NCBI RefSeq assembly: GCF_001458415.1
Contig: NZ_CYSD01000012.1
Location: forward strand, 496,001 to 560,000
Source: Tritonibacter multivorans
GTDB taxonomy: Bacteria; Pseudomonadota; Alphaproteobacteria; Rhodobacterales; Rhodobacteraceae
DNA length: 64,000 nucleotides
Reading direction: 5' to 3'
Under the pieces are notes generated by a model that saw only the letters and a list, made by a program, of their open reading frames with translations, was not told the origin of the DNA and made no database searches. Positions 55,462 to 63,828 of this stretch are shown piece after piece (within the stretch, counting starts at the first letter, position 1; every line of letters begins with the position of its first letter). The position numbers and the translations under genes were made by a program.

Positions 55462-56216
55462 CACTAGACCCCATCACCTCTGACCTTCTCTCCCCTGTTG
55501 CCCACGGGTTCTTCACCCGTCAGGGCGGCGCGTCTTCGGGCATCTTCGAGGGTCTGAACTGCGGCCTTGGGTCAAGTGACCTGCGCGAAGCCGTCATGCT
55601 GAACCGCACCCGCGTGGCCGATGCCATGGGCGCGGACAGTCTTGTGCGCATGCATCAGATCCACTCCGCCGAGGTTGCGGTGATCGACGCCCCGCAGGCT
55701 GCAGATGACGCCGCCCCCCGCGCCGATGCGCTGGTCACGGCCACCCCCGGTCTGGTGCTGTCAGTGCTGACCGCCGATTGCCAGCCGGTGCTGTTTGCGG
55801 ATCCTGAGGCAGGCGTTGTCGCCGCCGCCCATGCGGGCTGGCGCGGCACGCTGGATGGGGTGCTGGATGCAACGGTGGACACCATGGAGTCCTTGGGCGC
55901 CAAACGCGACCAGATCCGCGCGGTGATCGGGCCGAGCATTTCGCAACCCGCCTACGAAGTCGGCCCGGAATTCCACGCCGATTTCACCGACAAAGACCCC
56001 GAATTCGCCCGCTTCTTTATTGCAGGCGAAGGGGACCGTTTCCTGTTTGACCTTCCGGGCCTTGGCCTTGCCCGCCTGCGCGCACTGGGGATCAAAGCCG
56101 CGGAATGGACGCGCCACTGCACCTATGCAGACCCGGCGTTGTTCTATTCGTACCGCCGCACCACCCATGCGCGCGAGGCCGACTATGGCCGTCTGGTGGC
56201 CTGCATCCGCCTTTAA
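55458..56216 (+). CDS. pgeF: Peptidoglycan editing factor PgeF (YfiH / polyphenol oxidase-like)
   Basis: A 252-residue protein. HGFFTRQGGASSGIFEGLNCG, MHQIHSAEV, VLTADCQPVLFADPEAG, AAAHAGWRGTLDGV and IGPSISQPAYEVG place His-Cys-His zinc ligands as in YfiH family proteins. These act as cytoplasmic hydrolases correcting L-Ser misincorporation in peptidoglycan precursors (PgeF). It ends the lgt operon. Confidence 0.94.
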   Translation: MTLDPITSDLLSPVAHGFFTRQGGASSGIFEGLNCGLGSSDLREAVMLNRTRVADAMGADSLVRMHQIHSAEVAVIDAPQAADDAAPRADALVTATPGLVLSVLTADCQPVLFADPEAGVVAAAHAGWRGTLDGVLDATVDTMESLGAKRDQIRAVIGPSISQPAYEVGPEFHADFTDKDPEFARFFIAGEGDRFLFDLPGLGLARLRALGIKAAEWTRHCTYADPALFYSYRRTTHAREADYGRLVACIRL

Positions 56217-56673
56217 ACCCGATCGGGCTTGCCCCCGTGTTGGCCCTGTCTTGGGCCTGTGTTGACCCTGTCTCGACCTTATTGCGCGCCCACCGGCCGC
56301 CGCCGGATCACCGGGGCGCACGCCGGATCACCTGCAAGGTCAAGGCGGCGCATCGATACATTATAACCTCACAATATGGCGCAGAGCGAACCTGCTCCCG
56401 CATATCGTGCCACATTCCCACCGCAGGCTGCCCACATTGCCGGCACAGCAAAAATAACATCACCGTAAATATCTAATTTATAAGGATTACTTCCTGACCA
56501 AAAGGTTAGGACGCCTAGCCTCATTTCTGACGTTTCACCTACGAATTTCACCATGCAGCCATATTCGCACCGCATTAGGATGCCAAATCTTAAGACAGAT
56601 ACGTGATTTTAGGCCCTGCCTTCGCCCCTGCGGTCCTCCGCTACGGTGCAGGGCAGTACTCAGGAGTTAAAGT
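56217..56673 (+). other. Gap with tandem repeat and AT-rich stretch before the small-protein gene
   Basis: A four-unit 11-bp array (56237-56280: GTGTTGGCCCT, GTCTTGGGCCT, GTGTTGACCCT, GTCTCGACCTT) follows pgeF. The rest is unusually AT-rich for this genome (for example around 56455-56580) and has no gene. It probably holds the promoter for the small protein and Hint protein. Confidence 0.7.
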
Positions 56674-56838
56674 ATGCCGAAGACGAAACGGTTCGTTCAA
56701 TCCATCCTGCGATCCTCCGAAACGGATGTGATTGCCCTGCCGTGGATGCATGGTTCGACCCAACCGGCACAGGACGCTCCGCTGATCACCAAGCCCGGCT
56801 CGACGCAGACGAACCCTCTGCAGGGCTGCCACGGCTGA
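56674..56838 (+). CDS. Small 54-residue protein of unknown function
   Basis: The frame from ATG 56674 has a well-placed CAGGAGTTAAAGT ribosome site and reads MPKTKRFVQSILRSSETDVI, then ALPWMHGSTQPAQDAP, ending NPLQGCHG. It is basic at the N-terminus, then polar and proline-rich, with no signal peptide or membrane segment. It lies 141 bp before the Hint-domain gene on the same strand and may be co-transcribed. Reality is judged from the ribosome site and the downstream stop; the family is not recognised. Confidence 0.55.
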   Translation: MPKTKRFVQSILRSSETDVIALPWMHGSTQPAQDAPLITKPGSTQTNPLQGCHG

Positions 56839-56979
56839 ACCTGAACCGATCTTCTCACGGAGAACCCTGAGAGAATTCGGCACCCCCCGGCCTGCTCGCC
56901 CCGGTGGTGTCGCACTCCGTCCGGACCCGGTTGCACCCCAGCCTGTCCGGACGACCGTGCTTAAAGAGGACCCGAGACC

Positions 56980-57747
56980 ATGACGCTCGCACACTCGCTG
57001 CAACGTGCAGCTGCCAATGCCACAGCGGCCAATCAGCTGCTGCGCAACACGCCAAAGACCGATGGCAAGCCCTCGGCGCAGCTGCGCCGCTACGAGGTCT
57101 GCACCCTGCTGCCCAATGGGTCGGTGACGGAAACCCGCCACATCGCCCCGGCCCTGCCGCTGTTTGAACAGGCCTTTACCGCCTTTTCCCGCGGCTCGCT
57201 GGTGGAGACGGATTTTGGCCCCGTCGCGATCGAAGATCTGCTGCCCGGCGACCAGATCCAGACGGCCGATGGCCACTTTGAAGAAGTGGTCTGGAAAGGC
57301 ATGACCACGCTGATCCCCGCCCGTAGCTCTGCCACGGGGGCGTCGATGAAGCTGACCTCTTTTATGGCGGACAGCTTTGGCATGCAAAAGCCAAGCTCCT
57401 GTGTGGTGGCCGGCCCTGCGGCGCGGCTTCTGGCAACGCCGCCGCATCTGCGCCACAGCGCCCAGTCCGGTGAAATCCTGACACCCGTGCAGGATTTTCA
57501 GGACGGGATAAACATCTTTGAAACCGCCCCGCCCGCGCCGGTGGATATGTTCCACATCTGCCTGCGCAACCACGCGGTCATAAAGGTCGGCGGGCTGCTG
57601 TTTGAAAGCTACCACCCCGGCACGGATGCGCTGCGGCTGGTCAGCTATCCGATCAAAACCCTGTTCCTGAACATGTTCCCCCATGTGGAGAGCATTGCCG
57701 ACTTTGGCCCTCTGGCCTTTGAACGCGCCTTGACCACACAGGCCTAA
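56980..57747 (+). CDS. Hint-domain (Hint_2) protein without the catalytic cysteine
   Basis: 255 residues, start preceded by AGAGGACCCGAGACC. The central block FSRGSLVETDFGPVAIEDLL, PGDQIQTADGH, and the later HICLRNHAVIKVGGLLFES and FPH fit the Hint (hedgehog/intein-like) fold seen in many Rhodobacterales proteins. In active members the sequence begins CFxxGT. Here the aligned position is Ala (TAFSRGS), so self-splicing or cleavage is unlikely. Function unknown. Confidence 0.78.
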   Translation: MTLAHSLQRAAANATAANQLLRNTPKTDGKPSAQLRRYEVCTLLPNGSVTETRHIAPALPLFEQAFTAFSRGSLVETDFGPVAIEDLLPGDQIQTADGHFEEVVWKGMTTLIPARSSATGASMKLTSFMADSFGMQKPSSCVVAGPAARLLATPPHLRHSAQSGEILTPVQDFQDGINIFETAPPAPVDMFHICLRNHAVIKVGGLLFESYHPGTDALRLVSYPIKTLFLNMFPHVESIADFGPLAFERALTTQA

Positions 57748-57753
57748 GGCCCG

Positions 57754-58350
57754 TCACTTCAAGAGCTTCAGCAGCCGCTCTCGGGCGGCTGTTGCGCGTT
57801 TGGCCTGCGCGCGCGCGCTTGGTTCTGGCAGGCGCCCAATCACCCGGCGGATCTGCTGGTCTCCGATCAGCAACGACAGATACAGATCCACCGCTGCCGC
57901 AGGATCGTCAATCACAAGCCCCTCTTGCGTTCGGGCGCGCAGAAACACCGCCTCCAGAAGCGGCAGAATCGCCTCACGCCCGCTGGCGGCAATTTCGCCC
58001 CCCAATGCGCCCGAGACATCCGCCGCCGCCGCCCGATTGAGCGTCACCGCGCGATCAGACAGCAAAATCGACAGCAGTCGCGGGCCAAAGACATCCAATG
58101 TCTCGGCAAGGGTTTCGCCCTGGGCCGGTGCGGCTACCAACAGCGCCCGCGCCGCCGCCGCATTGCGTGCCACCATGGCCCGCATCAGACCCAGTTTGTC
58201 GCCATACCAATTGTAAAGCGTTTCGTTTGAGCAACGCGCCCGTTTGGCAATGGCCAGCATGGACGTCCCGGCAAAGCCCTTTTCCGCCAAAAGCGCATAG
58301 GCCGCAGCCTCGATCTGATCGCGCCGCTCTCTTTGTTTGTCTTCCCTCAT
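57754..58350 (-). CDS. TetR family transcriptional regulator
   Basis: 198 residues from the ATG at 58350 (MREDKQRERRDQIEAAAYAL), preceded by GAGGG; a longer GTG-started form to 58368 is possible. Helix-turn-helix: GFAGTSMLAIAKRARCSNETLYNWYGDK. C-terminal ligand-binding domain of about 130 residues. Divergent from the small membrane protein, with two copies of an 18-bp palindromic site between them. Confidence 0.92.
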   Translation of the reverse strand: MREDKQRERRDQIEAAAYALLAEKGFAGTSMLAIAKRARCSNETLYNWYGDKLGLMRAMVARNAAAARALLVAAPAQGETLAETLDVFGPRLLSILLSDRAVTLNRAAAADVSGALGGEIAASGREAILPLLEAVFLRARTQEGLVIDDPAAAVDLYLSLLIGDQQIRRVIGRLPEPSARAQAKRATAARERLLKLLK

Positions 58351-58386
58351 TGCCCGCCCTCGGTTCACGGCCCTGTTGACAGGGGA

Positions 58387-58432
58387 CCGTACACTTGATT
58401 ACGGATATAGACAACCGTACACTTCATTACGG
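58387..58432. promoter_or_regulatory. Double operator between TetR gene and membrane protein
   Basis: Two sites CCGTA-N8-TACGG at 58387-58404 and 58415-58432, each with perfect 5-bp arms and nearly identical spacers (CACTTGAT and CACTTCAT), 28 bp centre to centre. A TTGACA hexamer (58376-58381) precedes the first site. The design is that of a TetR-type autoregulated operator pair; binding is inferred. Confidence 0.88.
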
Positions 58433-58463
58433 ATTCACCCTCATGCTTCGAATGGAGACCAAA

Positions 58464-58841
58464 ATGCACGCCCCCAAACCTGAAACCGCTGCGCTCTTGG
58501 TGCTGATTGTGTTGCAAACGGTCATGCTCAGCGCGCTCTATGCAGGCATCCCGCCGCATCCGCCTGTGGCCACCCCACTCTTCGGCATTGCGCCTTTTAT
58601 TGGCGCTAGCCTCGCTGTGGCGGCGGCCGCCATCGTATTAGGCCCGGATCACGGGACGGGGCGCCAGCTGGCGGTTCTGGCCGCCCTGATGGGGCTCGTG
58701 TCGTTTGGCCCACAAAAATACCTGGATGCACAGTTTGCGCTGATCTGGCCTGCCGTGATGGTTGGGCAAGCGGCGGTTGTCACGATCTGCCTCCGGGCGG
58801 GTCTCGATATGCTGCGCCAGCGCACCGAAGCCCCCACCTGA
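58464..58841 (+). CDS. Small membrane protein, TetR-controlled
   Basis: 125 residues from the ATG at 58464, chosen for GGAG 6 bp upstream; two earlier in-frame ATGs exist. Four hydrophobic segments (ETAALLVLIVLQTVMLSALY; APFIGASLAVAAAAIVLG; LAVLAALMGLVSFGPQKYL; ALIWPAVMVGQAAVVTICL). No family recognised. Its position beside a TetR gene with a dedicated operator pair suggests it is the regulated target. Confidence 0.72.
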   Translation: MHAPKPETAALLVLIVLQTVMLSALYAGIPPHPPVATPLFGIAPFIGASLAVAAAAIVLGPDHGTGRQLAVLAALMGLVSFGPQKYLDAQFALIWPAVMVGQAAVVTICLRAGLDMLRQRTEAPT

Positions 58842-58861
58842 AGCGCACAGTCAGCAAAGAA

Positions 58862-58889
58862 AAAAGCAGACAGCAAGCTGTCTGCTTTT
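58862..58889. terminator. Bidirectional terminator
   Basis: AAAAGCAGACAGC with GCTGTCTGCTTTT, perfect stem and AA loop, with A-run on one side and T-run on the other. It lies between the convergent membrane protein and Lrp genes. Confidence 0.9.
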
Positions 58890-58926
58890 GCATGGCATGG
58901 CGGCTGGTCAGCCGATGGCGGGTGGC

Positions 58927-59427
58927 TCAGGCTTCGCGCGCCAGCCGCTCTTCGAGCACATCGAAAGGCACGCCCGGTTCATCCTTGGCGCCGCGAATGA
59001 CCAGCGAGGTTTTGACACTGGCCACATTCGGCGTGGTCAGAAGGTCACCGGTCAGGAAGCACTGGAAGGTCGACAGATCGGGGGAGACACATTTCAGGAT
59101 GAAATCCACCTCGCCGTTCAGCATGTGACATTCCCGGACCAAAGGCCAGCTGCGGCATTTTTCCTCGAAGGCCGACAGTTCTGCCTCGGCCTGGCTTTCC
59201 AGCCCGACCATGGCAAACACCTGCACTTCGAATCCCAATTCGCGCGAGTTCACCTCCGCGTGGTAGCCCCGGATATAGCCCGCCTCTTCAAGGCTGCGCA
59301 CCCGGCGCAAACAGGGCGGCGCTGAGATACCAACACGTTTGGCAAGCTCGACATTGGTCATACGACCATCGGCCTGCAGCTCGGAAAGAATCTTGCGATC
59401 AATGGGATCAAGACGGGTTGTGACCAT
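58927..59427 (-). CDS. Lrp/AsnC family transcriptional regulator
   Basis: 166 residues from the ATG at 59427 (MVTTRLDPIDRKILSELQAD), with GAGG upstream. HTH: MTNVELAKRVGISAPPCLRRVRSLEEAGYI. C-terminal RAM/ligand domain with ECHMLNGEVDFILKC. It is divergent from trxB, a conserved pairing in roseobacters. The effector is unknown. Confidence 0.93.
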   Translation of the reverse strand: MVTTRLDPIDRKILSELQADGRMTNVELAKRVGISAPPCLRRVRSLEEAGYIRGYHAEVNSRELGFEVQVFAMVGLESQAEAELSAFEEKCRSWPLVRECHMLNGEVDFILKCVSPDLSTFQCFLTGDLLTTPNVASVKTSLVIRGAKDEPGVPFDVLEERLAREA

Positions 59428-59655
59428 GCGGACCTCTTCAGGCAATTGGGATTCTTATAGCAGCACCTGTTTGGCACGCAATATTATTTCACACCCAAGC
59501 AACATTATTGATGGCTTTGCGACAGCCCTGCGCTGAAGTTGCGACAACATTGATCACACAACTTCGTAACCCAGGGCTTTAAGCGAACGCGGGCTGCAGT
59601 TATATGCATGTTCCGACGGCGGCAAGACCGCTTTTGGCAAATTCGAGGATGAGAC

Positions 59656-60600
59656 ATGAGCGAAACGCGCCACACCAAGGTCCTGATCATTGGCTCCGGC
59701 CCTGCAGGCTATACCGCAGGGGTCTATGCCTCCCGCGCGATGCTGGAGCCGATCCTGGTTCAGGGCATTGAACCCGGCGGTCAGCTGACCACCACAACCG
59801 AGGTCGAAAACTGGCCCGGTCACACCGAAATTCAAGGCCCTGACCTGATGGTCAATATGGAAGCCCACGCCCGCGCCATGGGCACCGAAATCATCGGCGA
59901 TATTATCACCTCGCTCGACACCAGCCAGCGCCCCTTTGTGGCCAAGGGTGACAGCGGCAACACATATACTGCCGATGCGGTGATCCTGGCGACCGGTGCG
60001 CGCGCCAAATGGCTGGGCCTGCCGACGGAAGAAAAATTCAAAGGCTTTGGCGTCTCTGCCTGTGCCACCTGTGACGGCTTCTTCTATCGCGGTCAGGAGA
60101 TCGTGGTGATCGGCGGCGGCAACACCGCCGTCGAAGAGGCGCTGTTCCTGACGAACTTTGCCTCCAAAGTGACGCTGATCCACCGCCGCGACGAGCTGCG
60201 CGCGGAAAAGATCCTGCAAAACCGCCTGATGAAGAACGAAAAGATCGAAACCCTCTGGTTCCACCAGCTGGACGAGGTCTATGGCACCGACAGCCCGCTG
60301 GGTGTTGAAGGCGTCAAAGTCAAACATGTTGAAACCGGCGAAATCACCGATATCCCGGCCAAAGGCGTGTTTGTGGCGATTGGCCATGCGCCCGCGACCG
60401 AACTGGTGGCAGACGTGCTGGAAACCCACAATGGCGGCTACGTCAAAGTGAAACCGGGCACAACTGAAACCTCGATCCCCGGTATTTTTGCCGCAGGTGA
60501 CCTGACCGACCACAAATACCGTCAGGCTGTGACCTCGGCCGGTATGGGCTGCATGGCCGCGCTGGACGCGGAACGCTTCCTCGCTGAACAAGACGACTAA
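59656..60600 (+). CDS. trxB: Thioredoxin-disulfide reductase
   Basis: A 314-residue flavoprotein. FAD site [18 protein letters not shown], redox-active [16 protein letters not shown] site [17 protein letters not shown], and the FAD C-terminal block [18 protein letters not shown] are present. It reduces thioredoxin with NADPH. It follows a divergent Lrp gene and ends at a strong terminator. Confidence 0.97.
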   Translation: MSETRHTKVLIIGSGPAGYTAGVYASRAMLEPILVQGIEPGGQLTTTTEVENWPGHTEIQGPDLMVNMEAHARAMGTEIIGDIITSLDTSQRPFVAKGDSGNTYTADAVILATGARAKWLGLPTEEKFKGFGVSACATCDGFFYRGQEIVVIGGGNTAVEEALFLTNFASKVTLIHRRDELRAEKILQNRLMKNEKIETLWFHQLDEVYGTDSPLGVEGVKVKHVETGEITDIPAKGVFVAIGHAPATELVADVLETHNGGYVKVKPGTTETSIPGIFAAGDLTDHKYRQAVTSAGMGCMAALDAERFLAEQDD

Positions 60601-60619
60601 TTGGTCCCAAAATCCCAAA

Positions 60620-60648
60620 AAAGGCCGCCCCCTGAGGCGGCCTTTTAT
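60620..60648 (+). terminator. Terminator of trxB
   Basis: AAAGGCCGCC with GGCGGCCTTT and a short loop, followed by TATT. Also usable by the opposite-strand hypothetical gene. Confidence 0.88.
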
Positions 60649-60677
60649 TGTGGGAGTTTCGGGGGCCTTCGACGGGC

Positions 60678-61331
60678 TCAGCGCGGCATTAGGATCGCGC
60701 GGATCCGGCAGACGTCGTGTTCCGCCTTGTAGGTGGCCTTGTCCCAGGCAGAGGGCTTGCCCTTTTTGCCACTTTTGACGTTTTCCCGACAGCCCTGCAG
60801 CGCTTTGGTTTTGGCGTCGGCGAGGCTCTTTTCGCTGACGCGCCAGGCCCAGGTCTCTTTCATGTTGGTGGCCATCGCAAAATAAGCGTTCGGGGCATCC
60901 AGACGCTCCAACAACATATACTCGTATTCACGCAGGGCCCGCGCCGACAGCATCTGCGACTCGGGCGGCAGCTTGGTGCGGTTCTCCGGGACAACGGTTG
61001 CCAGCAGCACGCAGTCTGACGGGGTCTTGGCCTTGTGCCGACAGGAGTCCATCGCAATCGAGGTCGCCGCCTTGAGCGAATGTTTATTCCAAGCCGCACC
61101 AAACGCCTCATCGCGCAGATCGGTCACATTCGCCGCCAGCGCGCCGTAAAAATCCGCCTTCTTCAGAAACCGGTCCAACCGGCGCTGCTGTTTGCGGGTC
61201 AGGTCCACATCCTGATGCAGCACCAATTGTTTGCCGCGTGCATCCACGTCTACGGTCTGCGCCCCTGCGGCCAGCGGCAGGGCCAAGATCACACCACTGC
61301 TGACCAGCTGTAGAAATTTCCGGATCGTCAT
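60678..61331 (-). CDS. Exported protein of unknown function
   Basis: 217 residues from the ATG at 61331 (MTIRKFLQLVSSGVILALPLAAGAQ). A clear signal peptide with AxA-type cleavage after GAQ/AGA. The mature part is helical and basic, with four or more cysteines (SCRHKAKTPSDC, GCRENVK, DVCRIRA) that may form disulfides. No family recognised. Function unknown. Confidence 0.75.
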   Translation of the reverse strand: MTIRKFLQLVSSGVILALPLAAGAQTVDVDARGKQLVLHQDVDLTRKQQRRLDRFLKKADFYGALAANVTDLRDEAFGAAWNKHSLKAATSIAMDSCRHKAKTPSDCVLLATVVPENRTKLPPESQMLSARALREYEYMLLERLDAPNAYFAMATNMKETWAWRVSEKSLADAKTKALQGCRENVKSGKKGKPSAWDKATYKAEHDVCRIRAILMPR

Positions 61332-61533
61332 CAAATCAACCTTCTTCAAATTCCAGCCCCAAGGTCCAGAAAGCCCTCGCGAGAAAACCTCTGAAACACC
61401 TGCGGCTGCGCAGCACCTGATTACAGGTCGCTTTGTTTTTCAAGTCCTGACCCAGAGGCGCAAGAAACAGCGCAAGGGCTTGACCCGCAGAAGCATCTGA
61501 CACACCTAGAAACAAACAAGGCAGGGCAGATGC

Positions 61534-63204
61534 ATGGCAAATTCTATCTGGCAAGGCAGCCTGAAAGCTCGGGCGCGGATCATCAGCGGCTTGATCCTGT
61601 TTGTCTGGGCTCTGTTTCACTTCCTGAACCTCGGCCTTGGCCTGCTCAGCCCCAGCTGGATGGACGCGCTGCAAGACGCCCGCCAGCTGCTCCAGCGCAG
61701 CCTGCCGGGGTCTGTACTGCTCTATGGGGCGCTGCTGATCCACGCCGGGCTGGCCGTGTGGGATTTGTCACAGCGGCGCAATCTGCGCCTGCCCCCCACC
61801 GCCTGGGTGCAGACCATTCTGGGCCTGCTGATCCCGGTGCAGCTGATCGCTCATATCACCTTTACCCGCGTCGCAGACGAGGTGCTGGAGGTCAATGACA
61901 GCTATGCCTATGAAATCCTGCTGATGTGGGGCAACCCGTCGATCTGGTGGCAGAGCGCGCTTTTGCTGGTGGTTTGGGTGCACGGCTGCATTGGCCTGCA
62001 CCATTGGCTGAAACTCACGCCGTTTTGGCAGCGCTGCCAGAGCGTCCTGTTTGCCGGCGCCGTGCTGCTGCCTGCATTTTCGCTGGCGGGCTTGCTCACC
62101 GAAGGGCGGCGGCTGGTCGATTTGGCCTTTGAGGATGGCTACTGGGACGACATGCGCGCCGATTTCAACTGGCCGGATCCCGAAGGCTTTGCGTTTCTGG
62201 CCATGGTCAGCGACCGCGGCAATGCCACCTATGGGCTGCTCTTGGGGGCGGCCTTTGTCAGCTATGCGCTCACCCGCTGGCTGCGCCTGCGGCGCTCGGT
62301 GCGGATCACCTATACCGAAGGCCCGCAGATCACCGGCGAACGCGGCATGACGCTTTTGGAAATCGCCCAGAGCAATGGCATGGATCACCCTTCGCTGTGC
62401 GGCGGCAAGGGGCGTTGCACCACCTGCCGGGTGCTGATCCCGCAGGGCGGCGACACGCTGGATCCCCCAAGCGAAGCCGAGGCCCGCGCCCTGCGCGCCG
62501 CCAAAGCCCCCGAAGGCAGCCGCCTCGCCTGCCAGATCCGCCCCACCGCCCCCCTGACCGTGACCCGCGCCTTTGCCCCCGTCAGCCGGCGCCGCAACCG
62601 CAATGGCGCGGGCGAAGAAAAACCGGTGGCGGTGATGTTCCTCGACATTCGGGGGTTCACCGCACGCTCCACCGGCCTGCTGCCCTATGATGTGGTGTTC
62701 CTTCTGAACCGCTTCTTTGATGCGGTGGTGCCGCAGATCACGGCGCAGGGCGGACGGGTGGACAAATATCTGGGCGATGGGTTCCTTGCCCTGTTCGAGG
62801 CCGGCCCTGCCGACACCGTGGCGGGGGCCGCGCTGCGGGCGTTGGAAGGCGTGGGCGCGGCGCTCGAACAGTTCAATACCGCCATGGAAGCAGATGGCGA
62901 ACAGCCCCTGCGGATCGGCATTGGCCTGCATCTGGGCACCGTTGTGCTGGGGGAAATCGGCACCGCCGACCATGCGCCGCGCACCCTGATCGGCAATACC
63001 GTCAATGCCGCCAGCCGGTTGGAGGCGGAAACCAAACAGCTGGGCGTCGAACTTCTGGTCAGCCGCGCGGTGATCGAGGCGGCGGGGATCAAACGGCCGG
63101 CCAGCGACTACCAACGCCATGTCCTGCGCGGCGTGAAGAAACCCGTTGAGGCGCTGGCCCTGCCCCGCGCGGCGGACCTATCGAGTCGCCTAAACGCAGA
63201 ATAA
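61534..63204 (+). CDS. Membrane anchor–[2Fe-2S] ferredoxin–nucleotide cyclase fusion
   Basis: 556 residues. Residues about 18-250 hold six hydrophobic helices with histidines (ALFHFLNLG; LIHAGLAVWD; LIAHITFTR; VVWVHGCIGLHHWLK), like the succinate-dehydrogenase-type anchors of S. meliloti CyaC. Residues about 270-350 form a plant-type ferredoxin domain (SLCGGKGRCTTCRVLI, then RLACQI). Residues about 365-530 are a class III adenylate/guanylate cyclase catalytic domain (VAVMFLDIRGFTARS; GRVDKYLGDGFLALFE; GNTVNAASRLEAET) with metal Asp and transition-state Asn/Arg present. A redox- or quinone-controlled cyclase is inferred. Stand-alone gene. Confidence 0.9.
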   Translation: MANSIWQGSLKARARIISGLILFVWALFHFLNLGLGLLSPSWMDALQDARQLLQRSLPGSVLLYGALLIHAGLAVWDLSQRRNLRLPPTAWVQTILGLLIPVQLIAHITFTRVADEVLEVNDSYAYEILLMWGNPSIWWQSALLLVVWVHGCIGLHHWLKLTPFWQRCQSVLFAGAVLLPAFSLAGLLTEGRRLVDLAFEDGYWDDMRADFNWPDPEGFAFLAMVSDRGNATYGLLLGAAFVSYALTRWLRLRRSVRITYTEGPQITGERGMTLLEIAQSNGMDHPSLCGGKGRCTTCRVLIPQGGDTLDPPSEAEARALRAAKAPEGSRLACQIRPTAPLTVTRAFAPVSRRRNRNGAGEEKPVAVMFLDIRGFTARSTGLLPYDVVFLLNRFFDAVVPQITAQGGRVDKYLGDGFLALFEAGPADTVAGAALRALEGVGAALEQFNTAMEADGEQPLRIGIGLHLGTVVLGEIGTADHAPRTLIGNTVNAASRLEAETKQLGVELLVSRAVIEAAGIKRPASDYQRHVLRGVKKPVEALALPRAADLSSRLNAE

Positions 63205-63462
63205 TCCGCCCGCCCCCACATCTGTCTTACTTTTGACGCAGTCTCTTGCGTAATTTCCAAGCAGCCGCGCACGGAAAGCGTTCCAATTGCGCAGCTTCAG
63301 GGGGAACTGTTTCCCATGGGGAAGCAGATCTGACAAAGACCGGCGTTTTTCTGCAGTGCCACAAAAATTTCACTTCCTTCAACAGACCGCCTGTGTAATG
63401 TGTTCACGCATGAACGCGTTCAATGCTGAACGCATATCCAGAGCCACGCCAAAAGACCTGAT
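63205..63462 (+). promoter_or_regulatory. Intergenic region carrying paired TTCA-N4-TGAA sites
   Basis: Two sites TTCACGCATGAA (63403-63414) and TTCAATGCTGAA (63419-63430), spaced by CGTG/CGCG-type 4 bp, lie 33-60 bp before the start of the MarR-like gene at 63463. Their geometry suggests an autoregulatory operator. No gene is present here. Confidence 0.75.
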
Positions 63463-63828
63463 ATGACCGCGCAAAAGACCAAAGCCACCATTGCAGAGGA
63501 AGACATGCTCTTTCGGCTGCTGCGTCAGCTGGAGCTGACGCCGGAGGCGTCGCAGCGCAGCATTGCCGGGGAACTTGGGGTGTCTTTGGGCTCGCTCAAT
63601 ACCCAGCTGCGCACCGCCGCAGAGGCTGGTCTGATCCAAATCTCGGACCGGGCAGGCCCCGACAAGCGCCAGCGCTTTACCTACGGGATCACGGAACACG
63701 GGAATGCGGAAAAAGCCCGCCTTGCCAAAGATTTCCTGGACCGAAAATTTGCTGAATACGATGCACTTCACGCCGAAATTACCGGTGTCGCAAGCGGCCT
63801 TGTGCCATTGAAATCGAGGATGAAACTC
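63463..63828 (+). CDS. EPS-associated MarR-like HTH regulator (frame continues into sat)
   Basis: The frame begins MTAQKTKATIAEEDMLFRLL, then RQLELTPEASQRSIAGELGV and ITEHGNAEKARLAKDFLDRK. This is the short winged-helix pattern of MarR family EPS-associated regulators. After FAEYDALHAEITGVASGLVP no stop codon occurs before the sat ATG at 63829 (frame offset 366, an exact multiple of three), so the reading frame is continuous to the window end. Either a fusion protein or sat translated from its own start. The regulator family is inferred by pattern. Confidence 0.75.

Noticed and set aside
61768-63120. 450-codon open frame antisense to the cyclase
   Set aside because: Shadow of high GC third positions; no recognisable domain.
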